Of a stretch of 64,000 nucleotides of DNA, positions 1-11,597 are shown piece after piece. Position numbers and translations under genes: made by a program. Numbering within the stretch: position 1 is the stretch's first letter; each line of letters starts with the position of its first letter. Source of the stretch: Neoceratodus forsteri (Eukaryota > Chordata > Ceratodontiformes > Ceratodontidae); contig JADMNL010000028.1 of the NCBI GenBank assembly GCA_016271365.2, forward strand, positions 101,159,001-101,223,000, written 5' to 3'. Under the pieces are notes generated by a model. That model saw nothing but the letters and a program-made list of their open reading frames with translations. It was not told the origin of the DNA and made no database searches.

Positions 1-295
1 CCCTACCCTGTACCTGTTCAATCCTCTTAAACCCGGCCACAGTCTCCACCTCTACCAGCTCCTTGGCAGTACATTCCATGGCTATACCGCCTTTCAGTGA
101 AATAACATCTTCCTCTCCCTCTGAGCCTGCACCCTTCCAGCCTACACCCGTGATCTCTCATTGCTCCACCCTCCTTCCTTTGGAGCACCCTGACTGGGCC
201 TCCTTTTTGATCCCTTTCATGTACTTAAAGACTTCTGTCATGTCTCCTCCCCGTCCTCCTCTCTCCTCTCCCAGAGTGTGTAATGTCAAGCTCCC

Positions 296-1630
296 TCAGT
301 CTCTCCTCATAGGTCCTCTTCCCCAGGCCCAGATCATTTTGGTTGCCCTCCTTGGACTCTCTCTAGGAGTGTAATATCCTTTTAAATGTGGTCTCCAAAA
401 CTGCACACAATACTGAGGTGTGGCTCTAACCAAGCAGTTGTACAATGGAAGGATCACTTCTGCCTTTCTGGAGGTAATCCCGCATCCCAGCATCCTATTT
501 GCCCTTGCTGCTGCTCTCCTACAGGTCTCTGAGTTGTCCATTTTGAACTGCCACTACCCCCAGGTCCCTCTCACCCTCTGTGACTTGAATCGTGTCTCGT
601 CCCAGGGTATACCCCTGACTGGATTTCTGACTCCCAGGTGCAGAACCTTGCATTTCCCCGCATTGAATTTTAGTTTCCATTTTCCTGACCACCTTTCCAG
701 AGCCTCCAGGTCCTCCCGCAAGGCCACCCTCCCCTCCTACACCACTGCACCCAGCTTTGAGTCATCTGCAAAGAGACTCATCTCACTCCTGATGTCTGAG
801 ACATAGGTGTTGAACAGGAGTGGCCCCAGCACTGACCCCTGGGGAACCCCACTAGTAGCCCATCTTGGGGATGAGGCTAACCCTCCAACAACCACCTTCT
901 GAGTACGCTCAGAGAGCCAATTTTTATCCATCTTAACTGTGTCCCTACCCCCATTTCCTTTAGCTTAGCCAGCAGACCACTGTGGGGTACAGAATCAAAT
1001 GCCTTGCTGAAGTCCAGAAAGGGGACATCCACTGGGCTACCCTGGTCCAGGGCCTTCTTCACCCAGTCATAGAACTCAACAAGGTTTGTCTGGCATGATC
1101 TTCCCGACAAAGTCATGCTGCCTTCATCCAAGTACCCAGTTTGCTCCAGTAACCCCCACCCTTTCGCTGACAGTAGCCTCCATCACCTTGCTGACCACCG
1201 ATGTCAGGCTAACAGGCCTGTAATTTCCCACCTCCTCTATCTCTCTAACCCCCCCGTGGAACAGCATGACATGTGCCCCAAGGCTGGCCCTCACCCAGTC
1301 CTCAGAGAAATGTTGAAAAGCTCTGCTAGAAGGACTGCCAGGACATCTGCCAGTTCCCTCAGCACCCTGGGATGCATCTCATCTGGCCCAGGTGCTTTCT
1401 CCATCCGAAGGGACCTGAGGGCTTCCCTTACACACTCTACCAGGATTTCAGCCTCCATGTCTCTTCCCCCCCCACACACTTTCACCCTGTACTGCTGGCC
1501 CCCCCACATGTCTGTGGTGGATGCTTCCTTTCCCCAGACCTCCCAGAGCCCCTGGTCTCTATCGGTCCCACCCCTTCCTCTGGTTTGCCACCACTCCCCC
1601 GCAAGACGTAAGCCTCTCCCCCGCCCCTAG
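296..1630 (-). pseudogene. CR1 reverse transcriptase, decayed
   Basis: Three overlapping frames cover most of an RT. The fingers region has KAPGPDEMHPRVLREL, the middle has FLDFSKAFDSVPH, and the palm has SGVPQGSVLGPLLFN followed by the catalytic FADD box at 761-772. The C-terminal part retains ILPLYNCLVRATPQYCVQFW, the usual CR1 region after the RT. Frame changes between these blocks and stops make it non-functional. The same motifs recur in the plus-strand copy at 3.1-5.2 kb. Confidence 0.85.
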
Positions 1631-2020
1631 TAAAACTGAGGCAAAGTACTCATTTAGGACTTCTACCTGTGCCTAACCATCCCTATCCTTATCTTGTTGA
1701 TTCCACCCCTTACTTTCCTTTTTCCCTATGTATCTAAAGAATCTTTTGTACCCCTCCGAATCCCACTGTCCAAGGACTGCTCCTTTTGCCTTAGCTGCTC
1801 TCCCACCCTGGTGACTGTCTTGGCTGTCACCTTATATTCCTCTGATCCTTTTCACTCCTTGGGCACTTGAAGCGCCTGTAGGCGCCTTCTTGTCCTTCAC
1901 CACCTCCTGTACCTCCCGGTCCACCAGCAGGGTTTTCTGGCCTTACTGAACTTACGCCTTTCCCTTGTGCAGAATCTGGTAACCTCCTGTATTCCCCTCG
2001 TAATGATCTCCCACCTGCTG

Positions 2021-2703
2021 TCAGCATCCATATCCGGCCTTATTCTGTCCAGACGATCTTAAAGGATTCTTCCCATCTCCCTGAAGTCTGCACCCCTGAA
2101 GTCTGTTACTACCATCCTGGTTCGGCTTTCCTTCCCCCCCTAGGTCCAGGAAGAACCAGATGGTGGCGTAATCACTCCCCGCCAATGGGTCCCTCACCTC
2201 TAGGCCCCTAATCTGATCACTGTCTGCCAGGACCACATCCAGTGTCCGGGCCTTCCTAGTTGGCTCACCCACATGTTGTGTCAGAAACGCATCCTGGAAG
2301 ACATCCAGCAGCCTCTGCTCTCTGGCCACTGGAGCTGTCGTAGTCCCCCAGTCTGTTCCTGGCATGTTGAGGTCCCCCATTACCATTACCCTTCCTAATC
2401 TACAGTGTCCTTCGAGATTTTCCACCAAACTTTCTTCCAGAACTTCCGCCAGTGCTGGTTGTCTGTATACCACTCCAACCTTTACTCTTGTGTCCCTGCG
2501 TCAGCTGGGTGACCCAAATAGCCTCCACGTTCCCCTCTGCCTCCTCTACCCATGCCATTTCTGACTAAAAGTGCTACACCACCACCCCTTCTCTCCCCCC
2601 CCCCCCATCTTTTCTGAGCATAGTATAGCCCTCCAGATTTAGATTCCATCGTGCTCTTGAGTGGCCCAGGTCTCGTGATTGCTGCCACATCTAACTCCCT
2701 CAA
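2021..2703 (-). pseudogene. CR1 endonuclease domain, decayed
   Basis: Two frames together give an APE-type endonuclease. The distal part contains GDLNMPGTDW, the region carrying a catalytic aspartate, and later LAGSDYATI, which matches the conserved SDH box of APE endonucleases with the histidine changed to tyrosine. The proximal part has GVALLVRNG, close to the usual GVALYVR motif. The domain would nick target DNA to start reverse transcription. The lost histidine and the frame breaks indicate it is inactive. Confidence 0.75.
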
Positions 2704-2735
2704 TCTAGATCGCTTGGAGCTCAGGCATTTTATTT

Positions 2736-3122
2736 CCTAAGCTCCTGGCATTTATCAACTAATTTTTTTTTTATTTTTGCATTTTCAGGGACAACTGTCC
2801 CTTACATGCCAATTCTTCCTGATGCAGGAGTTCGAGTTGGCTTCTTTTTTGTGCAAGAATTGTTTTGCGGATGTGATGTCTGCTCTGTGATGCAGTGCTA
2901 TACAGATTAATAAGGTACGGTTTACGTGTCTTTACCTGTCCAGTCAATAAGGGGACTGATGATGTCAGTTGAGAGATCAATGAAATGTAAGTCGGTCTTT
3001 TTTTTTTTGTTTTAATTTCCTTCCTTTTTTGAATGTTCACTGTTCAGTTTGGGTAACAGGACCGGGGGTCCGGGTGTGTGTGTGTTTTTTTTTTTTTTTT
3101 AGTCATGTAGTTTGTGTGTTTA
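2736..3122. other. unassigned sequence between CR1 copies
   Basis: This stretch separates two CR1 copies of opposite orientation. It has T-rich runs near 2762, 3000 and 3085-3103 and no recognisable gene or transposon domain. It could be older host DNA or the edge of another repeat. Confidence 0.4.
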
Positions 3123-5240
3123 CACTGAGTTCCACACAGAGGCCAAGTGAGTATAAAGACAGCAGTGACATAAGTAACAAGGTAACGAGCCTTTGTGTGA
3201 AGCAAATAAACAAAACAAGACGATGTAAGAAACCACTATGGTTCTTAAAGGAAGTGGCAGTGAAGGTTCAAGAGAAAAAGAAAGCATACAGGAAGTACAA
3301 GGAATCGCAGAAGGAGCAGGACAGAACTGTATCAGTTAAAGCAAAAGGAGGCTGGGAAGGCAGTCAGAACAGCAAAGGCCCAAACCGAGGAAAAGATAGC
3401 CAACTCAGTTAAGAAGGGGGATAAAACCTTTTATAGGTACATCAGGGAGCAAAGGAAGACCAAGGGAGGGATAGTGAGGCTTAATAACGGGGAGGGAGGG
3501 TGGGCAGAGGAAGACTGTGAAAAGGCAGATACACTAAACAAATATTTTTGCTCAGTATTTACAAATGAAGAGGGGGAGGTACATAAAACAAACAGTAGTA
3601 ACACTCTGGATACAGAAGTTGATACCAGTCCATTTACAGAAGAAAGGGTTCTGAAAGAACTCTTAAAACTGAAGGTGGACAAAGCAATGGGGCCTGATGG
3701 GATTCATCCCAGAATTCTAAAGAGCTAAGGGTAGAACTAGTGACACCACTGACTACCCTTTTTAACAAATCATGGGATGATGGGGTGGTACCCGAGGACT
3801 GGAGGAGGGCAGATGTGATTCCTCTTCACAAAAGTGGGAGCAAGGCAGAAGCAGGAAACTACAGACCTGTTAGTTTAACCTCAGTGATACGGAAAATGAT
3901 GGAATCACTTCTGAAGGAAAGAATTGTTGAGTATCTAGAGGCCAGAGGGGCACAGGACCCTAGGCAGCATGGATTCACAGCGGGAAGGTCATGCCAGACA
4001 AATCTGATAGATTTCTTTGACTGGGTGACCAAAGTAGTAGATCAGGGAGGGGCTGTGGACATGGCCTACCTAGACTTTAGCAAGACATTTGACACAGTAC
4101 CACACAAAAGATTAATATACAAGTTAGCCAGCCTGGGAGTGGGTCCCAAGATGACAGCCTGGGTAAAGAATTGGCTGGAGAATAGGACACAGAGAGTAAT
4201 AGTAAATGGAGTCCACTCAGAAGAAAGGAGGGTTACTAGTGGGGTACCGCAGGGTTCAGTATTAGGACCGGTCCTCTTCAATGTCTTTATAAGCGACATT
4301 GCGGAAGGACTGGAAGGAAAAGTATGTCTCTTTGCAGATGACATTAAGATCTGCAACAGAGTTGATGCACAGGGTGGGGTGGAAAGGATGAGAAGGGACT
4401 TGGCAAGGTTAGAGGAATGGTCAAATGTATGGCAGCTTAGATTCAATGCTAAGAAGTGCAAGGTAATGCACCTGGGAAACAAAACCCAGGGAAGAGTACA
4501 CAATGGGGTGAGATACTAACAACAACAAAATGGAAAGGGACCTGGGGTAGTCATATCAGATGACCTAAAGGTGGGCAAGCAATGTGAGAGGGCAGCAAGG
4601 AGGGTTGGGGGTTACTGGGATGCATAGGGAGAGGCATCACCAGTAGAAAACAGGAAGTTGTTATCCCTCTGTACAGACAGCTGGTGAGACCCCATCTGAG
4701 TACTGTGTGCAGTTCTGGAGACCCAATCTCCGAAAGACATAGACAGGATGGAAGCTGTCCAGAGGAGGGCAACTAAAATGGTGCAGGGTCTGCACCGGAA
4801 GACATATGAAGAGAGACTTAAGGAGCTTAATATGTATAGCCTCGAGGAAAGGAGGGGGGACATGATAGACCCTTTCAAGTACCTCAAGGGAATCAACAAA
4901 GTCCAAGAGGGTAGCATCTTTCAAAAAAAGAGGTGTGCAAGAAGAAGAGGGCACAATTTGAAGATAGAGGGGGGCAGCTCAGAGGTAATTTAAGGAAGTA
5001 TTTTTTCACAGAGAGGGTTGTGGATGCATGGAACGGCCTTCTGGAGGAGGTTATGGAGTCAAAATCAGTGGTGGAATTCAAGCATGCATGGGACAGTCAT
5101 AAGGCAATTCTGGGGGGTGGGGGTAAGAAGAAGTAGGCTGCTGGTTAACTAGGATCTGCAGCTTATCCAGTAGGTAGGGAAATGGGCAGACTGGGTGGGC
5201 CAAGCGGTCCTTATCTGCCATCAAATTCTATGTTTCTGTG
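3123..5240 (+). mobile_element. CR1-type LINE, copy 2
   Basis: A 5'-truncated CR1 copy that begins in the linker between endonuclease and RT and runs to a complete 3' end. The tail reads CTTATCTGCCATCAAATTC followed by TATGTTTCTGTG, a short octamer-like repeat tail of CR1 rather than poly(A). The 3' untranslated region from about 5130 matches the ends of the copies at 6.39-7.15 kb and 7.92-9.04 kb. 5' truncation is the normal outcome of incomplete target-primed reverse transcription. Confidence 0.9.
3150..5136 (+). pseudogene. CR1 RT, long open core
   Basis: The best preserved LINE coding region in the window. The frame at 3740-4519 (about 259 residues) is open and carries GNYRPVSLTSV, GRSCQTNLIDFFDWV, YLDFSKTFDTVPH, SGVPQGSVLGPVLFNVF and the catalytic FADD box at 4331-4342. 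Upstream frames at 3150-3412 and 3474-3728 encode the linker (WFLKEVAVKVQEKKKAYRKY) and the RT fingers (MGPDGIHPRIL). Downstream frames at 4748-5136 encode the C-terminal extension ([15 protein letters not shown]). At least four frame breaks make the gene inactive, although the catalytic core itself reads through. Confidence 0.88.
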
Positions 5241-6390
5241 TAACTGCTTCCTTAATGATAAATGGCGGGAACAGACTGTGCGCAGCAGCACTCAAAACAG
5301 TGTGCTGTGCGAGTGACTGCATCACTCACACACTGCACAGTGCACACTGACTGTGTGGTGCGCACTAAGTGCAGCACACTGCTTGCACAAAAAGCCACAC
5401 TGTAAATGCACAATGCACATCATTATTGTCCACTCCTCTATAGTTCTTTTGGAACAGAAGCAGAAAATGATGCAGTATTTGTTTCAGAACGAGTGACATC
5501 CTTGCAGAAAAGTTGAACAAAACACATGCTTGTTGACTGAGCTTGAGCAGTGGGCATGGAATGGGGGCGAGGGAGGAATCGGCAAGCAACACCCAGGCCC
5601 AACATCAAAATCTGTTCTGTTATTTTAACAGTAACACTGTGTGACACAATCTGTCATGTCATGATCATCATGTTAACGGTCCTATACATATGTAGCCCCA
5701 AAGATATGAATCGAGGTACCAATGGGTATTAGAATATTGTGAACGTTTTTTTTTTCTAGATCTTTATTTCAACACTTTAAGATATTATCTGTCATTATTG
5801 TAACTGATTTTATGTAATATATGTAATGTGGAATTTTGTAATTCCTATTTTCTCTCTCCTGGGCTGGTCTCCTGGCTTCCTTACTCCTGGGCTGCTCCTC
5901 CTGATGACAGTGATAGGCAGGTCCAGAACTGCAGCAGGGGGTGCATAAGAAGCCCTCCACTTCTGGATACCACCAGTCTACTTCCTGCCTTTGGTGAAGC
6001 AGGTACTCTGCAGCAGAGCCCTGTCACTCGTGGCAGGGCTGAAGATTACTTTGCAGCAACCATCGAGAGTCATTGGGCAATCTGTGTAAGTTAAACTTGC
6101 TCAGGGGAGGTAGCCTCGGTGAGATCCAGCCTTAGCCTTGCACGCTACACAGGCTGGTCTCACCTCTCGAGGGCCGACAGGCTAGCTGTTTTTTCCCCGC
6201 GCGCTAGCCCCACAGGAGACTGTGCTTGGGGTGGGGCGGAGAGGTGGTGAGGGATAAAGAGGCTGCCTATGCACGTTTTTAACGATCAAGGGGAGATAAG
6301 GAGAGAGGACAGTATGAGCTTTTGGCCAGGAGGGTCACCAGAGTGGCGAGGGGTGCCAAGGCAGGGATGGAGCAAAGCCTGGCTAGGGAT
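5241..6390. other. non-coding spacer with self-complementary runs
   Basis: No gene is recognised. Between 5275 and 5420 the motif CACTG and its complement CAGTG recur many times, giving a locally self-complementary tract. A second imperfect stem-loop lies at about 6111-6172, where CGGTGAGATCCAGCC pairs with GGCTGGTCTCACC. The remainder looks like ordinary intergenic sequence. Confidence 0.4.
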
Positions 6391-7150
6391 AGAAACATAG
6401 AATGTGACGGCAGATAAGGACCGCTTGGCCCTCCTAGTCTGCCCATTTTCCTACCTAACAGATAGGCTGCAGATCCTAGTTAACCAACAGCTTACTTCCT
6501 CCTAACCCCCCCACTAGAACTGCCTTATGTCTGTCCCATGCATTCTTGAATTCCCCCACTGTTCTTGACTCCACTACCTGCCCAGGAAGGCTGTTCCATG
6601 CATCCACAACCGCCTCGTAAAAAATACTTCCTCACATTACCTCTGAGCCGCCCCCTTGTTCTTGCATATCTTTTCTGAAAGATGCTACCTCTTGGACTTT
6701 GTTGATTCCTTTGAGGTACTTGAAAGTTTCTATCATGTCCCTCTCTCCTTCTTTCCTCAAGGGTATACATATTAAGCTCCTTTAGTATTTTTCATGTGTC
6801 TTCTGGTGCAGACCCTGCACCATTTTGGTTGCCCTCCTGGACACCCTCCACTCTGTCTATATCTTTTATGAGATGGGGTCTCCAGAACTGTACACAGTAC
6901 TCCAGATGGGGTCTCACCAACTGTGCAGAGGGATAACAACTTACTGTTTTCTACTATTGATGCCTCTCCCTATGCATTCCAGTATCCCCCCAGCCTTCCT
7001 TACTGCCTTCTCACATTGCTTGCCCACCTTTAGGTCATCTGATATAACTACCCTCAGGTCCCTTTCCATTTTTACTGTTAGTATCTCACCCCCCCATTTT
7101 GTACTCTTCCCCTGGGTTTTTGTTTCCCAGGTGCCTACCTAGACCTTTTA
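6391..7150 (-). mobile_element. CR1-type LINE, copy 3 (3' end)
   Basis: Read on the minus strand this is the last 750 bases or so of a CR1: the RT C-terminal region, the 3' untranslated region and a tail starting at 6391 as the complement of TTCTATGTTTCT. Comparison with copies 2 and 4 shows the same order of blocks, including the CTTATCTGCCGTCA block next to the tail. Only short broken reading frames remain. Confidence 0.87.
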
Positions 7151-7922
7151 CCTAGACTCTGACCACGAAACATCTTGGGAGCACTTTTAGGCAAGTATTT
7201 AGAGACTAAGTACTGTTGTAGGAATTGCACTGTTTAAAACCTTGTTCTTTTAATAGATTTGTATGTCTTGTGCTATAAACTGTTCTGTACTGTTTGTTAC
7301 ATATTTTTATTTATTTCAGTAAATCTCTTTTTAGAACTTACTTGGTCTGTCCTTGATTTCTTTACTGTGTAAGTAGAGTATACATGGTTATAGCAGACAT
7401 GAAGCATAAGCTTGAATGGTGGTACCAAGCTGGAAAGAGAAGCGTTAAAATCTGAGGTCTTTATTAAAGTTTTTAAGGGTTCATCTCTGTATACCTGGTT
7501 AGGTGCCCATTGGCAAAGCTATCTGGCCCCCCGAAGACAGATATATCTGAGCCTGTGCATTGGATACGCTAGCATGAGGTTGACAGTTTGAATCCCTCCA
7601 AGACTTGTGACCAAAGGTTGATCCGAACTGTCAAAATAGACAAGAGGGTTACCTTATTCTCTTAAACTGTTCACAAGACTGTGGTCGGAGGTTGGCACTT
7701 TGGGAGTAGAGGGCCTGACCTGCTGAGTGGGTTTGTGACAGTATGTACTGCTTATATCTCTCTGCAGAATTTCATATTCTTTTTAACCAAAACATATTAA
7801 ATGATGCATACTGCATACAAAAGTAACAGTGAGTGCATATATACAGAAGTAAAATATAACACTTCGGTCCAAGCATCCACGTAGAAAAAATCTTGGTATT
7901 TTTTGTAGTTCCAAGATGTAAT
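7151..7922. other. unassigned spacer
   Basis: AT-rich sequence between two CR1 copies. No convincing open reading frame, RNA gene or repeat was recognised. Confidence 0.4.
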
Positions 7923-9040
7923 TAATAAGCTGGATAGGCTCGGGGTGGGTCAGACGTTGGTCAACTGGGTGGCAAACTGGTTGACTGGCAGAAAACAGAG
8001 GGGTGGTAAATGGTATACAGTCAGAAAAGATGCTAGTCACAAGTGGGGTACCTCAGGGATCAGTCCTCTTCAATATCTTCATCAGTGACATTGCAGATGG
8101 ACTGGAGGGTAAGGTTTGTCTGTTTGCAGATGACACCAAGATCTGCAGCAGAGTAGATGATCCAGATGGGGTGGGCAGAATGAGAAGAGATCTGGATAAA
8201 CTAGCAAAATGGTCAACTGGGGTTTAACGCAAAAAAGCACAAGATCATACACATAGGGAAGAGAAACCCTGAAGCCACCTATAGGCTGGGAGGGGAGATG
8301 CTGTCAGTCACAAGGGAAGAAAGAGAGTTGAGCGTCATCATCACCGATGACCTGAAATCATCCAAGCAGACCTCTAAAGCAGTAGGTAACGCTAGAGGGA
8401 TGTTGGGGTGTATTAGTAGGGGTATCACAAGTTGGAAGAGGGACGTAATAATCCCTCTTTATAAGACACTGATTAGGCCCCATCTGGAGTACTGCATGCA
8501 GTACTGGAGGCCACACCTTCACATGGACATTAACCAAATTGAGGCAGTCCAGAGAAGGGCAACCAAAATGGTGCAGGGACTGCATCAGAAAACGCATGAG
8601 GACAGATTAACTGACCTCAGTATGCATACCCTAGAGCAAAGGAGGGAGAGAGGTGATATGATTGAAACATTCAAACACCTTAAGGGCATTAATAAGGTGA
8701 GAGAGTCTAACATGTTTCAATATAAGAAAATTATGGACAAGAGGACACAGCATGAGATTAGAGGGATGCTGATTAAGGGGTAATGTGAGGAAGTTCTTTT
8801 CACAGAAAGGGTGGTGGATGCTTGGAACGGCCTACCTCAGGAAGTGGTGGCTATGAATACAGTGCAGGGCTTCAAACAGGCATGGGATAGGCATAAGGGA
8901 GCAATACAGATGAGTATGAATAGATAGGCCATTGACAGAGCAAAGGCCTGTGGCACATTCATAAGGTAGAAAAAGAAATGGGCAGACTGGATGGGCCTTG
9001 AGGTCCTTATCTGCCGTCAACTTCTATGTTTCTATGTTAA
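7923..9040 (+). mobile_element. CR1-type LINE, copy 4
   Basis: A 5'-truncated CR1 that starts in the RT palm and runs to an intact 3' tail ending in TTCTATGTTTCTATGTT. Residual coding segments include SGVPQGSVLFNIFISDI, the catalytic FADD box at 8123-8134, and at 8298-8783 a 161-residue open stretch with the region after the RT (RPHLEYCMQYW and [13 protein letters not shown]). A seven-residue gap inside the PQGSV-LF motif relative to copy 2 shows a small deletion. It is inactive. Confidence 0.9.
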
Positions 9041-9639
9041 ATCCTCCCCATCCAGTTTAGCCTCACCACCCTCCCTACCCCACCCTGAGAACCTCCTTGA
9101 GTCCCTTCATTTAAAGTAGAAATAGTTTAATCAGATCCCATACAGTGCAGCAATCCTCATCCTTCTAATTACACTGCCAGGCCAGAGTTCCAGTTTCTTG
9201 TCCCAGAAGTGCTTTGAGCAGTCACACAAAGCACTACTGGAATCACAAACAGGCATTCTGGCCTAGTGGTAAAACTAAAAGGATGAGGATCACTGTGCAG
9301 TGTGGAAGCCACTAAAAATATTACTCATTCAAATTTGGTGACCCTGGGGGCTCTTGGGCTGAGGGTGAGGATGATGATGGAGCTGAGATGGCTGGGGTAG
9401 ATTTTTTACTTTCTAATACTAAGAACTCAGGAGTTAATTGACAACAGTCTCTGGTTTGCAGGTCCGAGCCCAAAAACTAACATTTTTCCCCTACCTGGCT
9501 GCTTGGGGAGGGTTGCTGACTTCTACCAAAGAAATAAGAAACTCATGCTGCAGAAGTTCTGTGGCAACAGGGGGACTTGCCACAGAATTTAGACTCAAAC
9601 TGTAGCAGAAAAATTGGGACCTTGGCTGTGGCAACCAAA
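9041..9639. other. unassigned spacer
   Basis: No gene or repeat was recognised. The sequence leads into a decayed DIRS gag fragment. Confidence 0.35.
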
Positions 9640-10260
9640 TCCAGTGTCACGTCACCATCCACCTTATCACTCAGTGCCAGAAGTGCATTGCGCAATGCTT
9701 TCTGCTACTGGGCTGTGAATGCCAAATAAGCTGCCTGCCTCAGGAGCAGGGAAGCTGCTGCATACACCTTTTTTGGCTGTATTATCCAGTGTCCTGGAAT
9801 CCTTCTCAGGATTCTGTGCACAGAAAGGCACCTCAACCTTCTCACAAGCAGCTGTCTGAACCACTCCTTTATGTTCAGGGTGGGTGCACAGCTATTCCAC
9901 ACCCTGTCTGTCCATCTGGTACTTTTTTATCTGTGCCAGCTGCTGGATTAGATGCTGACATGATTTTCTGAAGTAGCTTTTTGAAAGGATGTGAGTACAA
10001 GGAGCAACAGTCTCCTTGTGGGATACAGACCCACCATATTCATAAACTCCATTTCCTCCTCCGTTTCATAAGATGGGATGCTGGCGTTGCTCACCGCCTG
10101 CCTGATGAAAGAGCAGTTAGGAGCTATAATCCTCTGTTGGCCTAGAAGGGGAGCCAAACTCCTGTTCAGGTGAACCATCTGGTTCAATAGGTTCAGCTTC
10201 CTCCTCCTCCGCAGACAAATAGTGGGGGACCTAAGCCAGAGGGAGGATTATGGAAGCTTC
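9640..10260 (-). pseudogene. DIRS gag-like fragment
   Basis: On the minus strand, two frames joined by a frameshift give SRTLDNTAKK followed by KVYAAASLLLRQAAYLAFT. This resembles the DIRS gag core, where a basic KK(V/I)F motif precedes a small-residue helix; the gag of element F2 has GKKIFASSTLGIRALNY at the equivalent place. Upstream lies an acidic stretch (EEEEAEPIEPDGSPE). No RT, recombinase or terminal repeats were found with it, so it is an isolated, strongly decayed piece. Confidence 0.5.
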
Positions 10261-11160
10261 CTATAGCCTGGAAAAATTGCTATGCTTTAATCAGGTCCTC
10301 CGATGAAGGCATTTATCGTATAACCACTGCTTGCTCCTTTTGTTTGCAAGAGGAGAGGCAAGGTATTCTTTTCTTGGCAGACACAGTTTTCAGTGTCTGC
10401 TCTGAGGATATTTGTATTTCTGCCATCAGTGGACTCAGGGTTCCCTCCTTTTGGACACCGTGGTACCTCTACCATGCTTATATGATGACTAAGCAGATTT
10501 CTCTGTGCCCTTTGCCATGGACTGCTGCGGTTTATGAGAAACCCTCTGATGCATGCTTTCCACCATCATTAGGACTCCCTCCAAGCCCTTTACTGTAATT
10601 TCTTAGAAGCAGACTAAGAAGCCATAACATCTTTTTTTTAGCCTTTTCTTTAGAGTTTTAGAGCACAACTTTTTTTTTTTTTTTTTTGACAGCTCACAAT
10701 TGGTAAAATCATGATCTGGACTCTGGCATCTTAAACAAAGCTTGTGACAGTATGCCTTTGCCAGGAACTGAAAACAATTTGCACATTTTTAAAGCCTGTG
10801 GATCCTTATGTCTAGCAGTTGTGCCAGACACTGAAAGATCCTTTAATAAACTGTTCCAGTTCCCAGTACAGTACAATTATTTCTAACAGAGCTTCTGCAG
10901 ATAAAAATGAGGTTCTAAATAAAAGTATACATAGTTCAGTTCTCTTCCATTGGGAACCATGTGTAAATAATCCAAAAAACACCAAGTTCTATTTAAAAGT
11001 TGAGCAGTTAGATGTTTTGGGTGTTATTAAAAATGCAGTCAGTTTCCCTCTGAACTGGAACTGTGATGAAAAGAGATAAAACCACTAGATTAGGTTTTTT
11101 TTTTTTAAATGAGAAAATTTTCTGTATATAACAAAGTGATTCTCTTCAAGTGGGATCTGT
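10261..11160. other. unassigned, AT-rich
   Basis: No gene was recognised. A run of T at about 10671-10687 may be the antisense of an old poly(A) tail. Short open frames here show no family motif. Confidence 0.35.
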
Positions 11161-11179
11161 GTTTTATTGCAGCCTGAAC

Positions 11180-11345
11180 CTGGGAAACAACAAATGTAAA
11201 ATAAAAAATACATATTCTGTAGCGCTCCACACAATGGGTAGTAATTACAAATGGGTACTGTGCAACCTACTAGGGGAAATGGCACAGCCCAAAGGCTGAA
11301 TCTGCCTTAGAATGTTGGGCACATGAGGATTCTAGACAGCAGCAA
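11180..11345 (-). repeat. L2-like 3' tail repeat (left copy)
   Basis: On the minus strand this ends with GGAGCGCTACAGAATATGT followed by an AT-rich tail, a form widely seen at the 3' ends of L2-related LINEs and their SINE partners. About 110-140 bases match a copy in opposite orientation at 16240-16390, sharing CCTCATGTGCCC, TTTGGGCTGTGCCATTTCC and ATTTGTAATTACTA. The two could be independent copies of one short repeat or the inverted ends of remnant A. Confidence 0.5.
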
Positions 11346-11597
11346 CTCCCCGTCTTAGCTGTGCCATTGAAGGGGAAACGTCTCTCAAGCTTCTCTGAAA
11401 AAAGGATCAGCCTTTAGGGCTGCAATTCTGCATCGCAGGTTGGGGCTGCCTGGTAACAGGGAGCACCCCTAAATTAAAACTGTGCCTGTTAAGCTGCAGC
11501 TTTCAAATTGGCTAACCTGCTCTCCCCATTTCCACTGCCTGTGCCTGGATTGGACACGTCTGGCCTCTTTGTTAAGGGTGTTTTCCTAAACAGGTTC

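Larger units (their letters stand above)
1..2735 (-). mobile_element. CR1-type LINE, copy 1
   Basis: Read on the minus strand, this copy runs from an endonuclease region near 2700 through a reverse transcriptase to about 300, then into 3' untranslated sequence that leaves the window at base 1. CR1 LINEs encode an APE-type endonuclease and a reverse transcriptase in ORF2 and insert by target-primed reverse transcription. The motifs SGVPQGSVLGPLLFN, FADD and GRSCQTNL are typical of the CR1 clade. The reading frame is broken several times, so this is a dead copy. The far 5' part with ORF1 is absent. Confidence 0.88.

Noticed and set aside
5275..5420. A structured RNA from the CACTG/CAGTG cluster
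   Set aside because: The repeats are short and irregular, and no single stable fold or conserved family could be recognised.
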